Positions 1-11,405 of a DNA stretch of 64,000 bases are shown here, piece by piece (position 1 is the stretch's first letter; each line of letters opens with the position of its first letter). The stretch covers positions 1,364,001 to 1,428,000 of the forward strand of contig JALUTQ010000046.1 in the NCBI GenBank assembly GCA_032718865.1, given 5' to 3'. The notes under the pieces were generated by a model that was given only the letters and a program-made list of their open reading frames with translations, was not told the DNA's origin and made no database searches. The DNA is from Tilletia caries (taxonomy: Eukaryota > Basidiomycota > Exobasidiomycetes > Tilletiales > Tilletiaceae). The translations under genes and the position numbers were made by a program.

Positions 1-239
1 TTAAAACGACCCCCCCTTCTCTTTCTGTATTTAAACTTTCGTGTCTCAGCAAATTCCGTTAAGTGAGAATAAGAGATCACGTGACCTCAAAAACGCCACG
101 CGACGTGTGCCGGTGTGCCCGATCTGAGTGTTGATCTCGAGTGTTGGTCTTGGACCAACATTCAAGCGAAACTCAATCAACACTTACAGGCTGTAGCTTA
201 GAGGTCGTGTTTGGCGGTAGAAAATAGAATTCTGTTGCC

Positions 240-1221
240 TTATGGTCCCCCTCCAGCTCTGCTTTGTGCCCGGAAAAATTGTCCATGGACCATAAGCAGT
301 AGCACCTTTCGCCCCTCGGCTTTCATCTGGTCATCGAACCAGACCAGCCACTCCAGGAAAATATGACCAGTCATCCAGGCCTTTGAGTTTGACCTGTAAA
401 TGAAGTCCAGGGTGTCCCTATTGACATTGCGCATGTCTCTAGGGTTCTCCCATTTCCATATGATCCACAATGGTAGTTTGGATGTTCTTGTGGCATTGAA
501 ACAGGCAGCGCCGGTAGCGCGCGCCTTCTTCTTTTTGGTGCCTGAAAACTGCTGTGTTGCCAGGCCATTTTCCGCTGCCACATCGATGATAAATCCAAAC
601 TCGTCCATGTTGAAAATATCATCCCTGCTGTACTCTGCAGTCTTTTCCTTCAATGCAGGCAGTTCCGCCTCAACGGGTTTCATATCCCGAGAGCCAGCTT
701 CGCCATGGCGACGGTGAGATTTGATCTTATAAGCACCCTTAAGATTTGAGAGCCATCCATCGCTCTAGCCATTTGCAGCGTGCTTCGCAGCGTCCTCCTT
801 AGGATGAAGAAGTTGATGAAATTTAGCCGCTTTGGCTTTCAAGTGACTGCCACTAAGCTTGACACGCTGCTGGACAGACAAAGCCCATTCATAAAGGTGT
901 TTTTCTACTAGTGCATGCTTCCGTTCCCTGACCCGGTATCGGGATGAGAGCGTCTCTGGCTGAGTTGCTAAAGGAAGGAGCTTTGCCCGGCTGTTTGTAC
1001 TGAGGATTTTAGACACTGCAGACTGTGTGTGACTGCATTTGTATGTCTTCTGAATCCGAGCAATGAGATCCTTTTGTTTCATTGGGCGGCTGGGGCTGCT
1101 GTTGGCATCGATGTGCTTGATGACAGCTATTTTTGATGGGCTTTAACGGTCCCTATGTTCGCACCTTTCCTCTCCTTTCGCATACCGTTTCCCTTCTTGG
1201 GACTCTCCTTCACTCTCGCCA
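240..1221 (-). pseudogene. Pogo/Tigger-like DDE_1 transposase, broken
   Basis: Tc1/mariner-superfamily transposase of the pogo/Tigger branch, read right to left. A start codon at 1221 opens a basic N-terminus. A CENP-B/HTH-type segment follows (1082-765, with the motif SAVSKIL). After it comes the DDE_1 core beginning NMDEFGF (first catalytic Asp) and continuing through TGHIFLEWLVWFD. The N-terminal and DDE halves are in the same frame but are separated by one TAG codon at 765-767. A further phase change is needed near 1137. The second catalytic motif, normally LLLxDN, reads LLLMVHG, so the Asp is gone, and the protein ends soon after. No terminal inverted repeats were found at either side. 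It is an inactive remnant; family assignment is from recognised motifs, not a search. Confidence 0.75.
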
Positions 1222-3131
1222 TGTTGATTCAGGCTTGTTACTTGTGTGCAAGCAATGTGAATTGAATTGAGCAAGAACGAACAGGCAGAGAGGGAGAACA
1301 ACAGTCGGGAGAGAGGTTAGGAGGGATTGACGTTGATTTGTCCTGGTCAGTGGTCTTGACTATTAGTCGCAGGACGCTGTACGACTGGTCCCAGTCGTCG
1401 GGAAGAGATACCGTCGGAAGGACCGAAGTAGATACATTTCTCCGAATGGGCGCAAAGCTCGAAGCACCCTCGCTCTCCAGTTGCCACAGGGTAAGTGCAC
1501 TACTGCGCGGCTTGAACTTGAGGCTGGCGAGCCGCCGAGCAACCTCGGAAAGCGGGACGAGCTGATCCTCATCTTCGACTTGCATAGCACTGCCAGTAGC
1601 TTCCAGCGAGCTACCGCGGTGAACGACTGGCACCGAGGTAGGAGTCCTGCTTGTACGGTGTACCTGATGCCTGATACCTGATGGGCGGACTTGCAGTGTG
1701 CAGGTGAGAGAATCGAAGGCTTAACGGCAGACTGGGCAGGCGCCTTATTGTATATGTGCATATTGTGGTCCGTGCGAGGTCCGGGCAGTTGGTCAAAGGC
1801 TCTGAAGCTCTAATTTGGCTTGCGTAGAGCGCTATCGGGGCGATAGACCCGCTGAAAGGTCCCCAGAGGCCCATTTTTTGATGGAATATTTTCCAAATTG
1901 GCTTGGAACATAGTCCACTACCGAGAATATTCCATTATCGTTACCAACCTTCCATGCTCTGCGTGTCAGAGTTTTCCCCAGACTTTTTGAGTGTTTGAGG
2001 GTTGCTTTCATTTCAACTACGGCCGAGAAAGACGCGCCTAAAATTACTGAGAGTACATACATATCAAATTACGTTGCTCTTATGTATGTAGTCCCATCAC
2101 CAAATGATCTGCCACTCACCCATCATTATTTCAGATCACGCGCGCTCCTCGAGCTTCGACTTCCAAGCTCCTCCATGATTAGCTTCAAGGCCGCCTCAAC
2201 TGCTCCAGCCATCGTGCCCTCCAGTTTCACCGTGAATACACGCGGAAGGCTCAACGCAACCAGCAGGAGTCGAGATATCGCCTATCGGACCCTACAGCAT
2301 TGTGGCATGGCAAGCCATAGGGTTCCCCGAACTCTACCAACTTTTTCGGGTCGAGTGTCTGACACTGACTTTTGAGGGTCTGAAAGCTGACTGGCTGACA
2401 TCTGTTAAAGCGTCAAATCGTAAATAAAGTGAAGTTGTTAGATACGAGAGCCTCGAATGCACAATAGTTTCACACACTTTACCTATCTTCTAAGCGTACA
2501 AGTGATGGGACAGAGGAACGGAGAAAAGAAAGTACGCCTGAGAGGAGGACTGGAGAGGAAGATGCTGTGGCGGGTGGGCCTATCGAGGCCGAGGAAGGGG
2601 AGGCACAGAGCTCTGAGGCAGGTGATCTCGAGGGCGAAGTGAGCGTCGTCAGATTGAGGTGACTCATGATTACCTGACTGGGGGCATTCCCCCCCAAGAA
2701 CCCCCCCCCTCTCCCCTTCTTTTGAAAAACGGAGGTGATAAACTGGGTATAAGGAAAGAGACGGGGAAGCGGAGAAGGGGGGGGGGGGGGGCAAAGAACG
2801 TGTTGATCGCTGACCTACAAAGCAGAGCAGAATGAAGATCAGTGGCATACAATAACAGCGCTTGAATAACAGAAAGGGCGTGATGGATGCTCCTAGAAGA
2901 AGACGTATTAGCGTGACTATTGAGTATTGATAGGGGGGAAGGTAAATGCTGAGACTTGGAAGGTTGCCATAAGAAGAATTGCCGTGTATGTGTAACGAAA
3001 GGAGAGCGCGAGCAAGGATAAAAACAGTGGTTGAGTCGGTCAGAGTCACGGGTTGGAGTCAGTGAAGTGCTGGTGCTGTGCTGAATGGCTCCACGTGGCT
3101 TATCCACGTGGCTCCCTTGTCTTATCTACTA
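1222..3131. other. No recognisable gene
   Basis: Only short overlapping open frames in several phases are present, and none resembles a known family. The stretch holds a C-run near 2690-2710, a run of about 15 G near 2780 and a purine-rich strand around 2740-2790. No repeat ends could be defined. Confidence 0.4.
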
Positions 3132-3139
3132 TCTTCCCT

Positions 3140-3806
3140 TTAGTCTGGTAGAAGACCAGACAGTGTCACGTGATGCCAGAGCATCTTGCCGTGTACACGG
3201 TCTGGCAAGATTCGAGGCGATTTACTTAACACCACCCCTCACTCAGAGGCCTCCGGCGTTGGCCTCCACATTTTTTCCCGGACGCATGTCACGTATCTGA
3301 GCCAATACAACACCTTTTACAGAACGGAAAGCGGCAGTACCTGCTCCAACAAGTCGCCACCACCTTTGCTTAATGCTTCAGGTCATGTTGTCCTGTGGCC
3401 TGTGGTCTGGTGGTGTTTCCCAGTATTTGACCTTTCAAGAAATGATCAGAAAAGCCATGATCATCGCCGACCATCTATAAGGAAAGCTTAATCTCGTTGG
3501 CAGCGAAGTGCCTCTTACTGCCAGTCGATTTTGACCCCCATTCCTCCAAGTGATCAGGCCAAAGATGACACGAGCATGGTCTGTGAGGAGTAGAGCAACT
3601 GCTCATGTGGTTTTCTAAGTGTTTGAGTGACATTTTATAAGTGGTCGAAGGTCCACCAGTTGTGGTGCTTCGCTCAAAATCCGACCCTCAGCGTTGGTGG
3701 TTCCTTTAAAATGGTGTTGAGTTCTACCAGACCGTCCTTCGGACGGGTACGCTGCGCCTCCGCTGCTACAAGTCTGAAGTCACGGTCTGGTCTCATACCA
3801 GACTAA
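3140..3806. mobile_element. Non-autonomous 8-bp-TSD element, keyword gtctggt/accagac
   Basis: A 667-bp element with terminal inverted repeats beginning TTAGTCTGGT at the left and ending ACCAGACTAA at the right. It is flanked by the exact 8-bp direct repeat TCTTCCCT (3132-3139 and 3807-3814). The inverted arms continue imperfectly as agaagACCAGAC against tgagACCAGAC. The motif gtctggt or its complement recurs inside (for example near 3200, 3411, 3727 and 3784). There is no coding capacity beyond short shadow frames. The 8-bp duplication fits hAT-type insertion; the absence of a CAGNG end makes the superfamily an inference. Confidence 0.8.
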
Positions 3807-4258
3807 TCTTCCCTTTCTCTTTCTTCTCACACTTCTCCACATCCACATCCACATCCACCTCCACTTTTCCCACGCTTTCCTCTTCATCACAACTTCTCCT
3901 CTCGCATCCCCTTGTACTTAGTTCTCTCTCGAATCAATCATTCACTCACTCAACTTACTCTACTCTTGACTTCTACTGGCACGTCTGCTATACTCTGCGT
4001 TAAGGTTTCGACCTTTTGGAGGTGAAGCGGACGCCGGAAATCACGGGAACTTGCTATCTCCGTGACGAGGTCAAAACCGGTCAGGGACGTCCCAATTGAC
4101 CCCCCTTCAAAGTCATCCAAATGACGCGTAACTTGGCGACATAGCAGAGGATAGGGATCTTCCCCTGCTGAGAAGTTTTGAGGAGGATACGTTCAGAATT
4201 GCGAAAAAAGATTCAATTGATGTAGCCGGATAGCTCTACGGCCGTAAGAAAACCACCT

Positions 4259-4522
4259 CTATAACCCCAGTACTAAAGTCTGGGGAATTACTAGTGTCCC
4301 GCCGCGGATCCGGCCAAAATAAATATTCCAATAGGATGTCATTCCATTAACGAGCTTCCACTGTACGCCCTCCGGGTCACAGCCGGCGTTGAGCTGACTG
4401 TAGCAGTACTCCCTGGCTAATTTAATACCTTTTAAGCTTATAACCTGGATAATATTATAGGATCTGGCCAGGACCAACTTATTGGGCCATATGTAATTAT
4501 CAGGTACACTGGGTGACTTCAA
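4259..4522 (-). repeat. Diverged Tigger-type MITE end
   Basis: Read on the minus strand, this AT-rich segment runs from a stretch resembling 'acatatggcccaa' to 'agggagtactg'. It lines up in order with the segment at 57353-57520 (acatacggcccaa ... gagggagtactg). The shared block order with substituted bases suggests two diverged members of one family whose end resembles CAGTACTCCCT. The open frame across it is probably incidental. Confidence 0.35.
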
Positions 4523-4539
4523 GAATTGCCATTAATCAT

Positions 4540-4615
4540 TAACATGAACATTAACATGAACATTGACATGAACATTAACATGAACATTGACATGAACATT
4601 AACATGAACATTAAC
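4540..4615. repeat. 12-bp minisatellite (aacatgaacatt)n
   Basis: About six head-to-tail copies of a 12-bp unit aacatgaacatt, with some units carrying g in place of a (gacatgaacatt). It is followed by a run of 17 C at about 4632. No gene overlaps it. Confidence 0.9.
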
Positions 4616-4855
4616 AGTGGCATAGATCTCTCCCCCCCCCCCCCCCCTTGGATAGATTTTATTCCTCGTCGAGCCTGTCATTGATTTGGGCCGCACGGTG
4701 TCGCTAAAATATCTGTCGTTCGAATTTTCCGTTTTGAAAATATCAGCAAAATTAGTGGGGCTGGAAGTTTTTGACTGTCAAGAGTCAAGACAGTGTCGAG
4801 CGTCTTCAGGCTGAGTGCTGACTACCACCGTAAACTGCAGCCCCTGAACGAAATC

Positions 4856-5919
4856 ATGCCCAGAACGAACGGTTCTGCGGCGTACGGCAAGCTTGAGCTC
4901 AGTTGGCTCTTCCACTACGTCGAAAAACATCGTCCCCATGGCAGCAACTACTGGGAGAAAGTAGCGAAGGACTACGTCCTCCGGGCTACGAGCAAGGGAA
5001 ATCCGCCCCGGACCGCTGACAGCCTCAAGAAGAAATTCGACAACTTGTGCAAGAGCGTCAAACCAACCGGTGGGTGTACTAGAGTTTAGATACAGGACAC
5101 TTATACTCATTACTTACTGAGGAAGCTTGCTCATTTGAATTCAAAACAGGCGATCCTACTTGTCCTCCTGAATTTCGGAAAGCAAAGCGACTTAGGCGCG
5201 ATATCGAGTCCGAGCACGCGGTGGAGAGTACGGAGGATGATGAAGACGACGCAGATTTAGGTGAAGATCAGCTTCAAGAAGACGAGGACGAGGCCCTGGA
5301 AGACTCGGACGATGACGACCCCGACAACTTCGACGTCACGGATTCGGAGGACGACGACGAGACCTCACCGACCGTCTTCACCGCTTCCTCGTCTGCCGCC
5401 CTGGAGCCCCCCTCCACCACCACCGGCATTCCCTCCACCGGCTCGGACCCGACCACCACCACCACCACTAGCATCCCTTCTTCAACTGCTGACCCCACCA
5501 CCTCTTTGGGCCCCGCCGCGTCCCTTGCTCCCTCCTCGCTTCCCGCGACCCCCAGGACTGTAACCGGCAAGAAGCGGGCCCGGCCTGCCCTCGTCTCCTC
5601 CTCCTCATCTGCCTCCTGCACTCTCGGTGCCGCTCCGACCACCGCCACCCCTCTCCCCGACTCCTCAGCCGCCCCTGCCCCCGCCTTCACCCCAAACCCA
5701 AAGCGCGTCAAGGTCTCGGCCAAGGCGGGGGTCGGGGCGCTGAGCGCTTCTCCGGCCCCTGCGGCCTCTCAGCGCCGACTCCTGCAGTCGCTCACGAGCG
5801 CTGCGGAGTCGTTGATGAGTTCTCCCCTCCCCTCCCCCTCCCCCATCCCCTTGACGACGGTTCGCAGATTGATGAACGACCTTGGTGAGGGAACAACACA
5901 TAGAAGAATTCGCAGGTAA
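4856..5919 (+). CDS. Myb/SANT-like (DUF6818-type) protein with acidic low-complexity tail
   Basis: Two exons, 4856-5069 and 5150-5919, joined across an 80-bp intron (GTGGGT ... AACAG) to give about 327 residues. The N-terminal ~70 residues carry a SANT-like helix pattern (W at WLFHYV and YWEKVAKDY, then SLKKKFDNLCK). This is the arrangement seen in DUF6818-type proteins that are common in fungal and oomycete transposon-rich regions. Splicing restores KPTG-DPTCPPEFRKAK, which supports the intron. A long Asp/Glu-rich stretch is followed by Ser/Thr/Pro-rich sequence and basic KKRARP and PKRVKV patches that could be nuclear localisation signals. The last ~20 codons read antisense into a Helitron fragment, so the native C-terminus is missing. 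Start chosen as the first ATG before the SANT-like block. DNA binding is an inference. Confidence 0.6.
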
Positions 5920-7400
5920 TGTCTGTCGGAGTTCTCCCTGGGTGTGAAGTACAGACGCCCCACTTGCTGTTTGCCGTCTTTCCTTCGTGCCCAGGTCTTG
6001 TTAGGCTTCCATGTGTAATACTGAGGAACCTGATCGTACGTTAAGGTTGCTGTCTCGATTGGATTCTCTTTGCAGAGATCAAAAAACTTTGTGAGCATTG
6101 TGTGTTCGAGATCTTCATCGAGATTTGAGACGCTGCTGCCTTCCCGCACTGTCGGAAGGGTCGAATGTGATGGTTTGCTGGTTCGGGAGGTGCAGCGGGA
6201 GCGCCTTCACGCTGGGATAGATCCCGTGTAGCGGAAAAGCCAACATGCGGAACGCAGCTGCCCAAATAAACAGAAATTGCAACGTTGAGGTGACATTGGA
6301 ATGTTTTGAGCAGGTAAGGGTTGTAGGGGACTACCCATGTTGAATCCACAGTGCGAGTCCGACCGCCTGCGATGCGCTGTTCTGTAGTAACACCATCTGG
6401 GCGGCGACGATACTCCGGGTAGCCGTCGACATCAGGATCTGTATCAGCTCTGAGAGCCCGTGGAAAACGTCTAGAACACTGTCCCGGGCAGCGAGCGTCT
6501 TGCATGCATAGTGAAGATGCGGTGCAAGGCCCATGAATCATGTTGGCCATGACCAAAGCATGAAGGTCCGGGTCGTATTCAGGGTCGGGAAGCTCCGCTG
6601 AAACGACGCGATCGGTAGCGTCCGCACTCCGGAGCTTGTCCTTTTCGAATAGAAACAGGAGGATGTGCGCATGAGGAAGGCCGCGCTTCTGAAACTCCAC
6701 TGAGTACACGTAGGCATCTATCTGCCCAACAACCTGGTCCTTGGAGAGTAGCTGCATTAGATGCTTCAGCTTCTGTGCTGGCGAACCACGTCCTTACCAA
6801 CAAGTAGTACTAGTTAGATCATGATCAGTCCATTCCCGTTCCGTTCCGTTCCGCTCTCTCTCCCTCTCTCACTCGATCGATCACTCCGAGTTTCTTCCCC
6901 TTTCTGCCCTCAGATCGTTGCGCAACGGTGTGGCAGCCGGCTCTTCTCTTTTTCCTTCTTCTCACGCCTCGGCTTCTCTCTTCTTCCTTCTGCTTCTCTC
7001 ATTCCCATATATAGCCGAGTTCCCTTTGTACCTCATAAGCGAATTCACTTAGCCTTTTCCATTAGAACATCACTGACTTTATTGTCCAGTAGTCTCAGGT
7101 GAATTACTCCGCTCCCGCATCTTCAGGTGAAAAACTCTTGAAACCACATCTGGACGATCTACAGCCTCTTGGCCTTCGAAGAGAGCCGATTGAACGTCGA
7201 TCCATTTGGGGTTACAGGTGATCGTGATGAAGAGGTCGGGCTTTCCGTATTTGCGGACCAAAGCCATTGCGTCGTGGTATCGTTGCTGCCAGTACCGAGG
7301 TCCGCCAGTGAACGACGACGGGAGAACAATTTTGGTTCCCACGCCGTGTAAATCGGTTCCGTTCATGAGGGCACCTTGAACTCTAGGCTCGTGCCTAGTC
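5855..7400 (-). pseudogene. Helitron Rep (Helitron_like_N) fragment
   Basis: Minus-strand remains of a Helitron replication initiator. 7366-7079 encodes SSFTGGPRYWQQRY, then KPDLFITITCNPKW and DRPDVVSRVFHLK. The next block, from 6757 down, encodes DQVVGQIDAYVYSVEFQKRGLPHAH, with the HUH metal-binding His pair (HAH). The part around 6245-6150, in another frame, gives LPLHLPNQQTITFD, and 6149-5855 gives DQVPQYYTWK and GRLYFTPRE up to SFINLRTV. Between 6790 and about 7105 a pyrimidine-rich block of about 300 bp replaces coding sequence. Near 6260 the frame jumps from the NVAIS-like block straight to AAFRML, so the YVYKG region with the catalytic tyrosines is absent. The helicase half is missing. 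Inactive. Confidence 0.8.
6790..7105. other. Pyrimidine-rich insert within the Helitron remnant
   Basis: This block separates the two Rep-coding pieces. On the plus strand it is dominated by C/T (tctctccctctctcactcgatcg, ttctctttttccttcttctc in scattered runs). It ends on the Helitron coding strand with an AG next to the resumed frame. No clean donor site is visible opposite it, and about 300 bp is long for introns in this window. It is therefore more likely an insertion or replaced sequence. Confidence 0.4.
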
Positions 7401-7867
7401 TGGTCGCATCAGCCCGCGCTGTCTGCCTGTTGGCTGTTGCTGTGCAGCACCAACCGTGTGTAGCACGGTCTGGAGAAACTCGACCTCAAAAACTTAGAAC
7501 CACCCGTCACAAATTCACCATTACCCACCACTCCCACCACTCTCCAGGCCAATTTCTCAGAACACATCGTCGACCAGCAGCACAAAACACCTGGCCATGG
7601 TTAGTATTGCCCCTTACCTCTCATCTGCCGGTCTGGCGGCGTCTGTGCGGCAGATGGTACGGATAGATTCTTCTGGCAGTGAGCGGCAAATTCTGACATA
7701 CACCGAGATCCGAGTGCTGACACCGCTCTTGATCTTCTACAGTGGCAATCTGATAATGTACAGCCCCGAGCTCTCGACGAGAAGATACAGAGCGCGCACG
7801 CGCATCTGCGCTGGTTGGGTCTCTCCCTAGTTCGGAGATACGCCGATCTATCTCTCTGTGGACTTCA

Positions 7868-10003
7868 ATGAACGTGCAGCGTCGGTACGGACATGCAGCC
7901 GTAGTTCAAAACATTTTCAGCGCCGTCCAGCGGCATGGGAACTCGCAGACCATATCGCGTTTTACCCAGCTCGTGGTCCCCGTTCTGAAAATCGCATTGG
8001 ACGCAGAGGTCGGAAGCGCCAAGAAAGATGCATCCTTCAAGTCCATCGAACATGTCGCAGGGATCCAACAGCTTCGAACGGATCAGGTCACACAGCTTCA
8101 TCAGCAGCGAGCGACGCTGCCCTGCTTCGAGAGGATTGCGCGGCTCCTGTGCGGAGACAGTGCCGATGGTCCTCTTCCTCACGCCGAAAATGAGGAAAGC
8201 CAAACCAGAGCACGGGAAGACGACAAAGATGACGATGGGAGCAATTCTGATCCAGACGATATCACAGATGAGGATGAAGGTGAGGAGAGGGATGAGGGTG
8301 GAAGCGAAGAAGTTGATGACGATGAGGGTGGAAGCGAAGAAGTTGATGACTATGAGGGATCAGCTTCGGAGTCTGGGTCGAGTGCTGAGCAGTGCCGCCG
8401 ACGAGTGAGTTGCCTTGCGTTCATAGAGCCGACGCAAGTCGTCGTCACGATCAATGCTGATGTTGCTCCATCCAATCTCACGGCAGGCTGCGACCATGAT
8501 TGTTGCAACGGCGGTGCGAGCGCGTAGTCAGCGTTTAAACCGCCTTCCTTTTCTTGACCGGCGTGTTCCTCCTGCTTCAACATGCCCCTACTTCGGTCCA
8601 CGAGATGCTCCATCATCTAGGCATCAGCATTACTCGCAAAGTCGCAAAAGGGCCCTCCAGATTTTGCGGAGCTTCAACGCAAAGTCATTGGCGCACGCTC
8701 GAGAACTGGCTAAGGAACCTGGCCGAGTCAAAGTGCTCATATTCGGTAACGTCGACATGTACCTTCGAACGTACCTGCAAACCGTCTTGACTAGCAGCAC
8801 GCTTATGAACATGACGATGCGAACATTCATGATCTTACCCGCTCATTATCGGCAGGAACATGTCACGAGAACGGCACTGGCACCTTCGCAGGGTAAAAGG
8901 GAGCTGAAGATGGAGGAGCTGTTGGACGGGAGGGACGGTCAGTACTTGGAACGGGCATGTCGTCTACAGGTCGCGCTGCAATTGAAGAATGCCGTCGCTC
9001 GTCTTTCGATCAGCCAAAACAAAATAGAACGCTACAAATCATCAAGGCGTACATTCAGAAACTGTCGACGGAGCATCGTCAAACCCCCCTTCCTCCCGCT
9101 GCCACAGAGACCATCCCTTTGTCGTTGTTCGACGTGAATGAAGGTCTCACAGAGGGTGTGATTGAGGTCGTTGAGGATTCCTCGAGTATGCTTGGCGTGG
9201 TCGAGCGGCTGGAAGCAGTCGATGCATCTGACTCGGACCGGCCATCAGGTCCAGCAGAGCCAAAGACAGCAGAGCGGGACGAGACCTCCTCAGGAATAGA
9301 CGAAGATGATGTAACGATGGATGAGTCGGACTCCATCCTGACGACCAGCTCGGACGCAGCAACTTGGCGGCAGACGGAGGCGCTCGGACCGCAAGGCGTG
9401 CTTCTCGTCGTGGGCGACTTGAAGTCTCATCGAAATGTTGAAGCCGCCCAAGCATTTCGAGCCCTACACGATATTGACGAAGAAAGATTAGCATACATCC
9501 ACTCTTTGTCTGCACCGTGGCACCTTTTGCTCAACTGGACTTACACGATCTTCAAGTTGCACTTTTCGACGGAGGCGGTCGCAAAAGAAGCGTCGCTGGA
9601 GCGATGCCGTGACGCACTGCATCGATCAGCCACGCTCATCCGCGAGAAAGAACCATCGTATAGTGAGGCCATGGCTCTGCTCAAATATGTATTTGCAGGG
9701 AGGGTTCAAAATGCTGTGGAGTAAGTCCACCCACCTGCTCAAGCGATGTAGACCTGTCCCGCACTACTCACCTCATGTGTCGTTGACAGGCGGACACTAG
9801 GCCAAAAGGAGCGGCGGTCTTCCGTGCGAATTTGGAGTCCCATAAACGAGAGCGTAGTCGTTGAGGTTGTCGAAGCAACCACGAAACTCCTTTTCTCGAG
9901 AAAGGAGATGGACGCGGCGACTCTGCGAAAAGACGACATCGGCGTTAACGTGCGCTTGTTCATGCGTGACGCAGCATTGGCCTTTGAACTACTGATGCGG
10001 TGA
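7868..10003 (+). pseudogene. DUF6589-family protein, frameshifted
   Basis: A basidiomycete DUF6589-type protein in several frames. 7868-8404 gives an N-terminal part ending in an Asp/Glu-rich tract (GGSEEVDDDEGG repeated). A likely intron GTGAGT ... CGGCAG lies at 8405-8486. Around 8540-8640 the family pattern (HAPTSVHEMLHHLGIS, then SRKRALQILRSF) needs two phase changes. The block with FGNVDMYLRTYLQTVL matches the family's 'DNxNxYxxVRD' motif, with Gly in place of the Asp. A third shift falls near 9010-9035. The last long frame carries VVGDLKSH and PWHLLLNWTYTIFKLHF, the family's 'GDQLT' and 'PGxxHLxxN' motifs. A clean 69-bp intron (9721-9789, GTAAGT ... GACAG) joins the final exon, ending LMR-stop. 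The stop is 15 bp from an actatagtc-rich block. Family recognition is from motif memory. Confidence 0.65.
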
Positions 10004-10017
10004 AGTATGGGGACATT

Positions 10018-10392
10018 GCGACTATAGCCGCAGGCCCGACCACCACCGGTCCACCGCTGTAGTCAGACTATGACATCATTGCCCATGAAACACTATAGCC
10101 AGTCATAGTGCGACTATTATTGTTGGATAGTCGAACCATAGTTCGACTATATCCAATTTTCGGCAATGGAAGGCGACCTACACTGTAACTCATTATAGTC
10201 TGAAATTTCATGTGCAACTATAGTGCGAAAATTGTTGTCCCAAAGTCCGACTATAGTGGCGCACAGGCATTTCAATTTTGGCTATAGTCACACTATAGTG
10301 CAAAATTTGGCTGCGCAAAAGCCTGCGACTATAGTCGACTATGGCACTATAGTCAGACTTACGACTATGACTATTTTGGATCTTCAAAAAAC
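10018..10392. repeat. actatagtc element, copy 1 (right part, truncated)
   Basis: Dense array of ctatagtc/gactatag motifs matching the right two thirds of the complete element at 18737-19414, from 'ttgcgactatagccgcaggc' to the 'cttcaaaaaac' near 10390. The expected terminal ~60 bp ending in GCCGAGCCCTG is missing; unrelated GC-rich sequence follows. The left border abuts the DUF6589 stop codon. The same gene-plus-repeat junction recurs at 32400. Confidence 0.85.
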
Positions 10393-11405
10393 AGGGGGTC
10401 GGGAGCTCGTCCAGGACTACCGGCGGAGGGCGGTGGGGCGGTGCCGGGCCTTGCAGGGGAGGGGGCACTTTCCGAGGTGCGCCGCCAGCTGCTCTTCCGT
10501 CCGGTCGCGAGCTTCGCACCCGTGGTGCGGGCAAGCGTAGACTATTGGGGGGGGGGGGGGGGGGAGAGATTTCAGTAAGCTATGTATCATTAGATTGGAA
10601 TCATCGATCAACGCGGTAAGACTCACCATCGTCCCGGCCCCACAACCTGTGGCCTCCGCCCATGCATTGGAAGCTGGCCTTGATGGGGAACTGGTTGGCG
10701 GACATATTTTGAGGATATAATGATACGATTGGGAGACGAAGCGGGAACGGGAAACAGCATGTACGAGCTTGCATTTATGATTGCGTAGGCAGCCTGAGCA
10801 TTGGTCGCAGCCAGCGAGCGACCCAGCTCATTGCTGAATTCTCGTTGTGCTACAACGATCCATCGCCCTTGTGGGACTTGAAATTCTTCAATGTACATGA
10901 TATTTTAGTGTATTACATAATCAACAACTTAAATAGCGCAGGCGGCACGCTTCCCGTCTGGAACTTGGAAGCCTTTTTATCATTTATAACAAAAATAAAG
11001 ATTGAATGGACATGAAATGGAACTTGCCGTAGCAATGTGCCTATCAATCAAATTTAACGGTAATTATTGAATTAAATAAATGCATGTGAATTCTAACCAA
11101 GATCATCCATTTTAAAAAATTGGTCTCTGGTATCATGACTAAAAATGTACGCTGACGCACGTGATCAAGAAGAAGGAAAGGGCCCCGTTCTTTCAGAATC
11201 ACGGAAACATCTAACCGGTGCAAGAAACTTAAAAAGTGGTCGGCTCTGCCAATACTTTGATATCAGAACAGAAGGCGAAGTACTTGCTTTTTTGACTTTT
11301 TCCCCCCCGTAAACTAGCGTATCTTTCTGCGCTTCGCATCGCTGATCAAGAAGATCTCTTCTGTCCCTTTGTACCGCTTGAGTGGAGTTTTATCCCTATT
11401 GTTTT
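10393..11405. other. No firm gene; possible C2H2-like fragment and G tract
   Basis: On the minus strand 10540-10440 an open frame contains CPHHGCEARDRTEEQLAAHLGKC, spaced like a C2H2/C2HC finger, but it is isolated and partly within repeat sequence. A run of about 18 G lies at 10545-10562. A minus-strand frame at 10898-10623 (beginning MYIEEFQVPQ) is unrecognised. From 10900 to 11400 the DNA is AT-rich with no supported feature. Confidence 0.3.

Noticed and set aside
5274..5723. Minus-strand 149-codon Ser/Glu-rich frame
   Set aside because: Antisense of the acidic and Ser/Thr/Pro-rich exon of the Myb/SANT-like gene; composition explains it.
6790..7105. Intron in the Helitron gene
   Set aside because: About 300 bp is longer than the introns in this window and no good donor is seen at the coding border.
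7865..8203. Minus-strand 112-codon frame opposite the DUF6589 start
   Set aside because: It reads smoothly, but the plus strand leads into the family motifs with an acidic tract and an intron. No family fits the minus frame. Not fully excluded.
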